Below, piece after piece: positions 1 through 5,509 of a stretch of 5,551 bases of DNA (positions are counted from its first letter, which is position 1; each line of letters starts with the position of its first letter). The stretch spans positions 1 through 5,551 of the forward strand of contig JAUWTC010000208.1 in the NCBI GenBank assembly GCA_030609785.1, written 5' to 3'. The DNA is from Holophagae bacterium. Its GTDB lineage: Bacteria > Acidobacteriota > Thermoanaerobaculia > Thermoanaerobaculales > Sulfomarinibacteraceae. The notes below the pieces were generated by a model. It saw only the letters and a program-made list of their open reading frames with translations. It was not told where the DNA came from and did no database searches. Position numbers and translations under genes: made by a program.

Positions 1-756
1 GAGATCCTCGACGACAACGACAAACTCGTCGCCGACCAATCTCGACACAGTATCCGTCGGCCTGGCCAACCGCTCCAACCGCTGAGCTACTGCACACAAC
101 AGCCGGTCTCCCATCGAATGACCCAGGCCGTCATTGACGTTTTTGAAGCGGTCTATGTCACAGTGCAACACGGCCAAACCCGAGTCGGGATTCCGCCGAG
201 AGCGGGCAAAGGCTTCTTCCATCTTCTCCAACAGAACGGTGCGCGCGACCAGTCCGGTCAAGGAGTCCCGCAGATCACCGGCCGTTTGCGGCCTCGTCAC
301 GAGCATGTGAATTCTCGCGTGGACTTCGCGGAGATCAAACGGCATGGTCAGGAAGTCGTCACAGCCGGCGGCGAGAATGTCGGCAATCATGCCCGGGACG
401 CTCCGGGGCACTATGGCCATCACGCGTGCAGCCGGTGCATCAACACCCCTCCTGACCGACCGTGTGATCTTCTTCCCCGCCTCTCCCGGCAGTCGCCAGT
501 CAACGATGACCAGATCGGGCAACAGTCGTCGGACCTCGTCCCGGCCTGACTGATGATCTCTGGCGAAGACGAAATCGTGCCCCCGGTTTGCCAATCCATC
601 CCGCAACTCGTCGCAGAGCCCCGAGTCCTGTGAAATAACGACGATTCGAAGGGTCTCAGGAGGTTTCCCGCCTCGATCGAGGCTATCGGCAGCCGCCTGT
701 CCGAAAGGCCACAATCGGGACATCAACGAGGTTTTCTTCGGCGCCATCATCGACAT
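1..756 (-). CDS. Receiver-GGDEF protein (putative diguanylate cyclase), C-terminus cut by window edge
   Basis: Only the first 252 codons are present; the reading frame runs off the left edge. After a 35-residue leader there is a receiver-like domain (about residues 36-150). It has the acceptor-site motif VDWRLPGE with Asp86 and a typical AAGCDDFL stretch near 130-136. A GGDEF domain follows from about 160: DSLTGL at 164-169, the metal/substrate-site segment CDIDRFKNVNDGLGH at 199-213, an inhibitory-site RxxD (RPTD, 232-235), and the signature VGDEF at 241-245. GGDEF domains make cyclic-di-GMP from two GTP, and a receiver normally controls dimerisation. The receiver is unusual: the acidic pair is replaced by Ser-Gln (ISQD, 41-44), the Thr/Ser switch position by Val115, and the conserved Lys by Met138 (TMPF). 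The first signature residue is Val instead of Gly. An EAL domain may follow beyond the edge, since VGDEFVVVVEDL resembles GGDEF-EAL proteins; this is inference. Start: ATG at 756 is the first Met before the domain, with alternatives at 750 and 747. No convincing ribosome-binding site is visible. The domain call is firm, the activity uncertain. Confidence 0.9.
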   Translation of the reverse strand, partial: MSMMAPKKTSLMSRLWPFGQAAADSLDRGGKPPETLRIVVISQDSGLCDELRDGLANRGHDFVFARDHQSGRDEVRRLLPDLVIVDWRLPGEAGKKITRSVRRGVDAPAARVMAIVPRSVPGMIADILAAGCDDFLTMPFDLREVHARIHMLVTRPQTAGDLRDSLTGLVARTVLLEKMEEAFARSRRNPDSGLAVLHCDIDRFKNVNDGLGHSMGDRLLCAVAQRLERLARPTDTVSRLVGDEFVVVVEDL

Positions 757-779
757 TAGGCAACACTGTATCACTGACG

Positions 780-821
780 CGATACTTGATACTGGATACT
801 CGACACTGGAAACTGGACTCT
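780..821. repeat. Degenerate heptanucleotide array, consensus NGATACT
   Basis: Six consecutive 7-bp units can be read: cgatact, tgatact, ggatact, cgacact, ggaaact, ggactct. The first three differ only at their first base and the array decays toward 821. It occupies the spacer between the two divergent signalling genes, directly upstream of the phosphatase start. A weak 5-bp inverted match (gtatc at 768-772 with gatac at 781-785) lies at its left edge. The function is unknown; it resembles the short tandemly repeated sequences with 7-bp units known from some bacterial intergenic regions. Confidence 0.7.
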
Positions 822-849
822 GTTCTTTGACGAGTATGCGATAATGGCT

Positions 850-854
850 GGGAG
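850..854 (+). promoter_or_regulatory. Ribosome-binding site GGGAG deciding the start at 865
   Basis: GGGAG lies 10 nt before the ATG at 865, whereas the upstream in-frame ATG at 844 has only a weak GACGAG before it. Translation from 865 begins MVHLLVSPP, a natural lead-in to the first strand of the FHA domain. This favours 865 over 844. Confidence 0.5.
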
Positions 855-864
855 CGTACAGCAC

Positions 865-2499
865 ATGGTTCATCTCCTGGTTTCTCCGCCGGACAGTCTT
901 CGGTTCGAGGTGGCCACCGACCGTCCACTCCTGGTTATCGGCCGTTCGTCTCGAGCGGACATTTCGGTTCCCGATCCGTCTCTTTCCAGGTCCCACGCAG
1001 AACTGTCCCTCGAGGGAGAGATTTGGACCGTCAAAGACCTCGGATCCCGCAACGGCACCCGCGTCAACGGGGACTTGATAGCCGAAGACACCTCCCTCAG
1101 CTTCGGCGATGTCATCTCAGTCGGCGACACAACGGTGGTGCTCAAAGACCCAACGAAGACTCGGTCCACCGACCCCGAAAGCGATCCCCTTATCCGGCCG
1201 GCCGAGGAATTTCTCGCCACCCAAAGCACCGACGACGGCATTGACGACATTGCCCACCTTCGTGGGCTGGCCCAGCGGTTGACGGTCCTGAACGAGGTTC
1301 ACCAGGCCCTGACCGGACCGATTTCCCTCAGTGAACTGCTGGATCTGATCCTGGACCGGGTCTTCGTTCACCTCGATCCTGAACGGGGGGCCATCTTCCT
1401 CTCGGACAAGTCCGGAGCCCTGAGTTGTGCCGCCAGCAGATCAATGCGACACGACGAACTGGCCTCCCTGCAATCGAGCCATCTGGTCGAAGTGGTAATA
1501 AACAAGAGGCAAGTCGTACTGGCCGATGACACCTTCATCGACGACCGCTTCAGAGATGCCGACAGCCTCCTCGACGCCGGCGTCAGGAGCCTGGTTGCGG
1601 CGCCGATGTTGGGACCGGACGAGCCCCTCGGCATGATCACCCTCAGTTCATCGGCCGAGAAGCGATCCTTTACCGAAGATGACATGGAACTGCTCGCGTC
1701 CCTGGCCTCCGTCGCCGCCATGCGGGTCCGAAACCTGCAACTGGCAGAGTCGGAGAATGAACATCGGCGGCACCAGAGGGAAATCAACCTGGCAAGACGA
1801 ATCCAGGTGGCCCTGCTCCCCTCAGAACTTCCTTCAATTCCAGGTTACGCCCTCCACGCCGGTAATCGACCTTCTGAGGGTGTATCCGGTGACTACTACG
1901 AAGTCCTCACCCGCAAAAACGGCGCCGAGGTGCTGATGATGGTTGTCGACGTGTCCGGTGCGGGGGTCGGCGCCTCATTGCTGATGGGTGCCCTCGAGTC
2001 TCTCGCCGCCTCCCCTATCGAAAATGGTTGGCCACCCGAAGCAATCTGCACAACGGTTTCTCGTCTGCTGTACGAAAGAACACCTCCGGAAAAATACGCG
2101 ACGGCCTTTCTCGGGGTCCTGGAACCCGACCTCGGATTCCTTCGATTCACCAACGCCGGCCATTTCCCAGGCCTCGTCATAAGAGATGATGGGACCACAA
2201 CTCAACTCCATTCAACCGGCCTGCCCCTCGGACTGTTTCCCAACGTCGATTTCGGCCTGTCGGAGACGTTCATCGGCCGGGGCGACACGCTGGTGCTCTA
2301 CACCGATGGAATTACCGAGAGCACGAATAGTCGGGGCGAACAGTATGGTCTGGACCGTCTGGAGGAACTCTGCCTGGAACACCGGCGGACGAAACCCTCA
2401 GGCATCGCCCGGGCGCTCGAAACAGCCCTGATGCGATTCACTGGGGACATACGACCTGACGACGACCGGACGCTCGTGATCGTGAAGAGAGATCCATAA
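865..2499 (+). CDS. FHA-GAF-SpoIIE (PP2C-family) serine phosphatase, RsbU-like
   Basis: This is a predicted cytosolic signalling phosphatase of 544 residues (551 if it starts at 844). Residues 18-93 form an FHA phosphothreonine-binding domain with GRSSRADI (26-33), SRSHAEL (41-47) and DLGSRNG (58-64), the canonical loop residues. Residues 150-292 look like a GAF sensor domain, including APMLGPDEPLGMITL. A charged helical linker (about 293-315) leads into a SpoIIE/RsbU-type PP2C domain to the end. Its hallmarks are ARRIQVALLP, GVSGDYYEV (Asp343), VVDVSGAG (Asp362), NAGHFPG, STGLPLG, LYTDGITES (Asp481) and the terminal DDDRTLVIV (Asp532-534). The metal-binding aspartates are present. The usual DVSGHG is DVSGAG here, with Ala366 in place of His. 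Such enzymes normally dephosphorylate a STAS anti-anti-sigma factor in a partner-switching cascade; no kinase or STAS gene lies in the window. The FHA domain implies docking to a threonine-phosphorylated partner. It is divergent from the receiver-GGDEF gene and convergent with the sortase gene. Confidence 0.93.
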   Translation: MVHLLVSPPDSLRFEVATDRPLLVIGRSSRADISVPDPSLSRSHAELSLEGEIWTVKDLGSRNGTRVNGDLIAEDTSLSFGDVISVGDTTVVLKDPTKTRSTDPESDPLIRPAEEFLATQSTDDGIDDIAHLRGLAQRLTVLNEVHQALTGPISLSELLDLILDRVFVHLDPERGAIFLSDKSGALSCAASRSMRHDELASLQSSHLVEVVINKRQVVLADDTFIDDRFRDADSLLDAGVRSLVAAPMLGPDEPLGMITLSSSAEKRSFTEDDMELLASLASVAAMRVRNLQLAESENEHRRHQREINLARRIQVALLPSELPSIPGYALHAGNRPSEGVSGDYYEVLTRKNGAEVLMMVVDVSGAGVGASLLMGALESLAASPIENGWPPEAICTTVSRLLYERTPPEKYATAFLGVLEPDLGFLRFTNAGHFPGLVIRDDGTTTQLHSTGLPLGLFPNVDFGLSETFIGRGDTLVLYTDGITESTNSRGEQYGLDRLEELCLEHRRTKPSGIARALETALMRFTGDIRPDDDRTLVIVKRDP

Positions 2500-2502
2500 G
2501 AA

Positions 2503-2523
2503 GCTCTCAGCTCTCAGCTGAAT
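2503..2523. repeat. Heptad repeat GCTCTCA, with small hairpin
   Basis: Two perfect copies of GCTCTCA (2503-2509 and 2510-2516) plus a decayed third (gctgaat) begin 3 bp after the phosphatase stop codon. CAGCT at 2508-2512 can pair with AGCTG at 2516-2520 across a 3-nt loop, but no T-tract follows, so it is not a convincing terminator. The 10-mer GCTCTCAGCT recurs inverted at 3344-3353, beyond the sortase gene. Confidence 0.6.
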
Positions 2524-2548
2524 AGCATGCAGGTCCTCTGAGGATCAA

Positions 2549-2590
2549 GGGATTAGGGTTCAGGGATTAGGGATTAGAAATTAGGCATTG
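2549..2590. repeat. Degenerate heptanucleotide array, consensus GGGATTA
   Basis: Six 7-bp units are readable: gggatta, gggttca, gggatta, gggatta, gaaatta, ggcattg. Three are identical. The array sits in the convergent spacer between the phosphatase and the sortase gene. The same unit reappears in the same orientation at 3300-3320, on the other side of the sortase gene. Confidence 0.72.
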
Positions 2591-2609
2591 GAGGACACCT
2601 GTCTTCTTC

Positions 2610-2639
2610 CCCTTTTGTGCCTTTTTGCGCCTTTTTGTG
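2610..2639. repeat. Decamer tandem repeat CCTTTTTGYG (three units)
   Basis: Three adjacent 10-bp units, cccttttgtg, cctttttgcg and cctttttgtg, differ by one or two bases each. A fourth similar unit (catttttgtg) is at 2679-2688. The tract is T-rich on the plus strand and could assist transcription termination of the phosphatase gene, but no stable stem precedes it. Confidence 0.65.
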
Positions 2640-2651
2640 GCTATTTTCCTT

Positions 2652-2679
2652 CTTCCTCTTCGTGTCTTCCTCTTCGTGC
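2652..2679. repeat. 14-bp direct repeat CTTCCTCTTCGTGN (2 x 7 bp)
   Basis: CTTCCTCTTCGTG occurs twice exactly (2652-2664 and 2666-2678) with a 14-bp period, that is, two heptads per unit (CTTCCTC + TTCGTGT/C). It lies just downstream of the sortase stop codon on the minus strand. Similar CTTCGTG-rich tracts occur in intergenic DNA of many environmental bacteria (general recollection, not checked). Confidence 0.65.
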
Positions 2680-2706
2680 ATTTTTGTGGCTCTCTCTTCG
2701 AGTCTT

Positions 2707-3270
2707 TCAAACCGGTGACCTGTCGGCCCATACGACGTAACGTTGGGGTCCTCCGGGAATGACGGCGTCGAAGGGCCAACAGGTGACGAGGATCAGCTCG
2801 GAGCCTCCGGTCGGAACCAATGCCCACACATCGTCCCTGTCCAGGACGGCACTCGCCCGGACCCGGTAGCTGTGTCTCGATCCATCGGCCCCTTCGACCT
2901 CGATGAGGTCTCCCGGTTGGAGGTATTCGAGCACCGCAAAATGCGTATCTCGATGCCCCGCCACGACGCACGCGCCTTCCTCCCCGGGAGGAGCGGTACC
3001 GTGCAGATGGCCGGGCGCGAAAGCCAAGACCCGACCAGAGGCCCCCTCCAAGACCACCATGTCCGATCCGTGGTCGGGGAAGGACAATCGGGCCACCGGC
3101 CAGGTGTCCGCCCAGGGCCAAGGCATGACTTGGGCTTCGCCCTTTAGGGTCCTGATCCAGGCGCCCTCCAACAGACTCTCGGCCAGCCACGCCTTGGCGT
3201 AGATCCACCCTCCCTGGATCCCCTGGACCAAGCCAAGGATCAGCAGGAGAGCAGGAATTACTCGTGCCAT
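2707..3270 (-). CDS. Class GN (Gram-negative, marine-type) sortase
   Basis: This is a cysteine transpeptidase of 187 residues, predicted to be anchored in the inner membrane and to act on its exported substrate in the periplasm. A hydrophobic N-terminal segment (about residues 4-20, then GGWIYAKAWLAE) serves as signal anchor. The motif PWPWADTWPVARL (50-62) is characteristic of this sortase group. The catalytic residues are all visible: His106 in VAGHRDTHF (103-111), Cys164 in ILVTCWPF, and Arg177 in PQRYVVWA. The length and the absence of C-terminal extensions suit the family (TIGR03784-like). These sortases usually have a single dedicated substrate encoded next door, and here the VIT-vWA gene lies 109 bp upstream on the same strand. 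Start: ATG at 3270, preceded by a good ribosome-binding site. The spacing and the repeats in front of it leave open whether it shares a transcript with its neighbour. A longer overlapping reading frame on the same strand is a frame shadow. I am confident of the family; the exact transpeptidation acceptor is unknown. Confidence 0.93.
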   Translation of the reverse strand: MARVIPALLLILGLVQGIQGGWIYAKAWLAESLLEGAWIRTLKGEAQVMPWPWADTWPVARLSFPDHGSDMVVLEGASGRVLAFAPGHLHGTAPPGEEGACVVAGHRDTHFAVLEYLQPGDLIEVEGADGSRHSYRVRASAVLDRDDVWALVPTGGSELILVTCWPFDAVIPGGPQRYVVWADRSPV

Positions 3271-3275
3271 CGTGG

Positions 3276-3281
3276 TCCTCT
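3276..3281 (-). promoter_or_regulatory. Ribosome-binding site AGAGGA of the sortase gene
   Basis: On the minus strand AGAGGA precedes the ATG at 3270 with a 5-nt spacer. This supports that start and independent translation of the sortase. Confidence 0.65.
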
Positions 3282-3288
3282 TTTCTCA

Positions 3289-3300
3289 CTTGCATGCAAG
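3289..3300. promoter_or_regulatory. 12-bp perfect palindrome CTTGCATGCAAG upstream of the sortase gene
   Basis: The sequence is its own reverse complement over all 12 bases. It lies 18 bp upstream of the sortase start codon, just in front of the ribosome-binding site, and touches the GGGATTA block. It could be an operator for a dimeric regulator, or part of the repeat unit: GCATGCA also occurs at 2525-2531 near the other GGGATTA array. No assigned function. Confidence 0.4.
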
Positions 3301-3320
3301 GGATTAGGGGTTAGGGCTAT
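3300..3320. repeat. Short GGGATTA heptad block between sortase and substrate genes
   Basis: Three units, gggatta, ggggtta and gggctat, continue the 7-bp pattern seen at 2549-2590 in the same orientation. Both sites share the core caagggattaggg. It lies in the 109-bp gap between the two sortase-system genes. Confidence 0.6.
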
Positions 3321-3337
3321 TTCTTGAGTTTTGCAGG

Positions 3338-3362
3338 CGGCTAAGCTGAGAGCCGATAGCCG
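3338..3362. repeat. Hairpin CGGCTA/TAGCCG containing an inverted copy of GCTCTCAGCT
   Basis: CGGCTA (3338-3342 and 3343) pairs perfectly with TAGCCG (3357-3362) across a 13-nt loop. The loop carries AGCTGAGAGC (3344-3353), the exact reverse complement of GCTCTCAGCT at 2503-2512. Heptad phasing is also visible (gctgaga, gccgata, gccggcc). It lies 17 bp beyond the stop codon of the VIT-vWA gene. Without a T-tract it is at best a weak terminator or attenuator between that gene and the sortase. Confidence 0.5.
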
Positions 3363-3379
3363 GCCGACGGGGATCACCC

Positions 3380-5428
3380 TCATCGAGAGCCTCCTTTCAT
3401 CCACCGGAGGGCGACCCCCAACATCAACAAGACCAGCGCCACCAGCAGGTGTAACCGTCCCGCCGTCCCACCGACAGGCATCGAGCCGAACACCATCTCA
3501 CGCCGCCATCCCGCCGGAAGATTGGTCGGCACGGCTGCTGTTTCCAGACCCTCCCCGTCGGGCCGCGTCGGTGTCACGTCGACAGCGACCAAACTGGTGT
3601 ATTTCGAAACCAACTGATGATCGAGGGCCACCTCCAACACCTGGTCCCTGATCATCGCCTCGGGCACGCCCCGCGCCTTGTCATCCATCAGGGCTGCGAT
3701 CTTGCGTCGGGCCCACAGGCGGTTGACGCCGGCCCTCTCGGAGCCGATTTCCAGCGAGATATCGGAACTCCAGCCGGCGTCGGCCTTTGTCCCTGAGATC
3801 CTGAGGTCCCCTGCGATTGTCCCCAATCGGGCAGCCACCACAACCGGCTCCCCGGCATAGAGGTCAGGCACCCTCTTGGGCCAGACCTCGGCCCCGGGGT
3901 CGGGCCACGCCAACTCGATATTCGCCAAGACCGGATTCTCCAGTTTGGAAAAGAGGTCACGCATCTTGGAGTCGACCTCTGAGGGCGCTCCGATGAAGGT
4001 AAAGGTTCCCCGCCCGAAGGCTGCAGCTCGCTCCATGAAAAACCCGTTCGGCGCCGACCCGATGCCGATCGTGAACAAGCGGCTCCGGCCCAACTGGCGT
4101 TCGACGGCGGCAAAGAGAGCTTCCTCGTTGCCGACACAGCCATCCGTGATGAATATGACCTGACGCAGGGGGGTCAGTTCCTGTTTGTCCTCCAACGCAC
4201 GGAGCAGGGCGCCCATCATCTGGGTGCCGCCGTCGGCCTTCAGCCTCCCGACCCACCCCTTGGCCCCTTCGATCGCCGCGGGCATGGCCGGCCGGCTCTC
4301 GGGGAACAATACGCTGAAGTTGGAATCGAATTCGATGATGTTGAAGTAGTCCTGGGGTCTGAGCTGCTCCAGCGCAAACACCAACGCTTTTCGGGCCTGA
4401 ACGATCGAGGCGCCACCCATCGATCCCGAGGTGTCGATGACGAAGATCGTCTCTCGCGGTAGGCGCACGGATTCGGCAAATTCATCAGCCGGTGGCACGA
4501 CCATGGCCAGAACGAAGTACTCGCCGTCGAACTCTTCGGTAAACACCGCCGCCCTCGGTAGGCGCCCAGCCTCGGGGGCCCAGCGCAGGACGAAGTCTCG
4601 ATCGGCGGGTACTGAACCGTCCAAAACGATCACATGACGTCGGTCGTCCGGTCTCGAAATCTGAACCGGGTGGTAGGGGGACACCAGTCGCGCCAATGGA
4701 AAACCGGCTTCGAGGGTTACAGCGAGGGTTACTGGATTGAGGCTCGACTCGGCCTCCAGAGCAACCGGAGGCGAGATCCGGGAGGCATCGGGGATTTGAT
4801 CAGTGTCGAAGGCCCACCCGGTCCCGCCTGATCCTGTTTCCGTCGCACTGCCCGGCATGAACCGGGGCCCGACGACCATCGGGAACCTGAGTTCCAATTC
4901 TCCCTGGTCAAACACCAGGGTCTGTTGGTACTCGATCCGCACCTCAACCGTCTCACCCGGTCCGATGTTGGCGACCGAGGTCGTGAAAATATTCGGACGT
5001 TCCTGTTCGACAAGGGACGCTTTCCGACCCTCTCGTTTTGCCGCAGCATAGGTTTTCTTCGCCGCTTCTCGTTCCTCAATCCGCCCCTCGATGATGCGCT
5101 CCCCGATAACCAACCTCATCGAGTGGACCACCGCCTTGGCCGGCAGTGGAAAGACGTAGACGCCCTCCAACCACTGCTCAGTTGGGTTGGAGAAACGCTG
5201 GGCCACAACCGTCTCCGCCAGGAGGCCGCGGATGGAGATCTCGACGTCGGTCGCCTGGACCGGCGCTCGGGCAAAGGTGCCACCATCACCGGTTTTCAAG
5301 AGGAGGCCACCTCGCCGTAGGGCCTCCGGGGACACCGCCTGAGGGTCCCGGCAATCTTCCGATTGGGCGTAGACCCCACCCGTCAGCAAAAGGCTCGACA
5401 CCGCCACTAACCAAAATCTGCGTTTCAT
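3380..5428 (-). CDS. VIT and vWA domain secreted protein, dedicated sortase substrate
   Basis: The 682-residue protein has a Sec signal peptide (MKRRFWLVAV start, likely cleavage after VYA at 21). A VIT domain covers about 55-175, including GVYVFPLPAKAVV and the EEREAAKKTYAAAKREGRKASLVEQ segment (118-142) typical of inter-alpha-trypsin-inhibitor-like proteins. A von Willebrand A domain (about 326-495) has a full metal-ion-dependent adhesion site: DTSGS (Asp332, Ser334, Ser336), Thr402 in GGTQMMGA, and Asp429 in FITDG. After a further beta-rich region come a C-terminal motif MPVGG (650-654), a hydrophobic helix (about 659-674) and a basic tail RWMKGGSR. This is the layout of the TIGR03788-like sortase target family. 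The usual motif there is LPXTG-like (LPQTA type), and here it is MPVGG. The protein probably binds a surface or matrix ligand through a divalent cation; its ligand is unknown. The start at 5428 is supported by a strong ribosome-binding site and the signal peptide. The sortase gene follows downstream on the same strand. Confidence 0.94.
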   Translation of the reverse strand: MKRRFWLVAVSSLLLTGGVYAQSEDCRDPQAVSPEALRRGGLLLKTGDGGTFARAPVQATDVEISIRGLLAETVVAQRFSNPTEQWLEGVYVFPLPAKAVVHSMRLVIGERIIEGRIEEREAAKKTYAAAKREGRKASLVEQERPNIFTTSVANIGPGETVEVRIEYQQTLVFDQGELELRFPMVVGPRFMPGSATETGSGGTGWAFDTDQIPDASRISPPVALEAESSLNPVTLAVTLEAGFPLARLVSPYHPVQISRPDDRRHVIVLDGSVPADRDFVLRWAPEAGRLPRAAVFTEEFDGEYFVLAMVVPPADEFAESVRLPRETIFVIDTSGSMGGASIVQARKALVFALEQLRPQDYFNIIEFDSNFSVLFPESRPAMPAAIEGAKGWVGRLKADGGTQMMGALLRALEDKQELTPLRQVIFITDGCVGNEEALFAAVERQLGRSRLFTIGIGSAPNGFFMERAAAFGRGTFTFIGAPSEVDSKMRDLFSKLENPVLANIELAWPDPGAEVWPKRVPDLYAGEPVVVAARLGTIAGDLRISGTKADAGWSSDISLEIGSERAGVNRLWARRKIAALMDDKARGVPEAMIRDQVLEVALDHQLVSKYTSLVAVDVTPTRPDGEGLETAAVPTNLPAGWRREMVFGSMPVGGTAGRLHLLVALVLLMLGVALRWMKGGSR

Positions 5429-5433
5429 AGTTG

Positions 5434-5439
5434 CCTCCC
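5434..5439 (-). promoter_or_regulatory. Strong ribosome-binding site GGGAGG of the VIT-vWA gene
   Basis: On the minus strand GGGAGG stands 5 nt before the ATG at 5428, the best Shine-Dalgarno match in the window, and fixes that start. Confidence 0.75.
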
Positions 5440-5509
5440 TGTGTATCTCGGCTCTATTTACAGGGTGGCTTTCAGTGATGACCCGGGTGTGCCCAACAGC
5501 AGGATTTTC

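Noticed and set aside
118..549. Plus-strand open frame opposite the receiver-GGDEF gene
   Set aside because: The minus strand carries clear receiver and GGDEF motifs through this stretch. The plus frame is an antisense shadow of GC-rich coding DNA.
780..821. CRISPR array for this or the other repeat blocks
   Set aside because: The units are 7-14 bp and contiguous, without unique spacers of about 30 bp.
683..928. Minus-strand open frame spanning the divergent spacer
   Set aside because: It overlaps both real gene starts and translates the heptad array; no domain or ribosome-binding site supports it.
2503..2640. Rho-independent terminator between the convergent genes
   Set aside because: The only stem near the phosphatase stop is 5 bp with no T-run directly after it, and the T-rich tract further on lacks a preceding stable stem.
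2567..3295. Longer minus-strand open frame overlapping the sortase gene, with a Lys/Arg-rich C-terminus
   Set aside because: It is a shifted frame over the sortase coding region. Its basic tail is the translation of the CTTCGTG/CTTTTTG repeat tract, and it has no recognisable domain, whereas the overlapped frame has a full sortase catalytic triad.
3627..3641. In-frame LPAGW at 637-641 of the VIT-vWA protein considered as the true sorting motif (genomic span is wider than shown by a few codons)
   Set aside because: It lies about 18 residues before the hydrophobic helix, farther than usual, while MPVGG sits directly ahead of the helix where the family's motif is found. It is kept only as a remote alternative.
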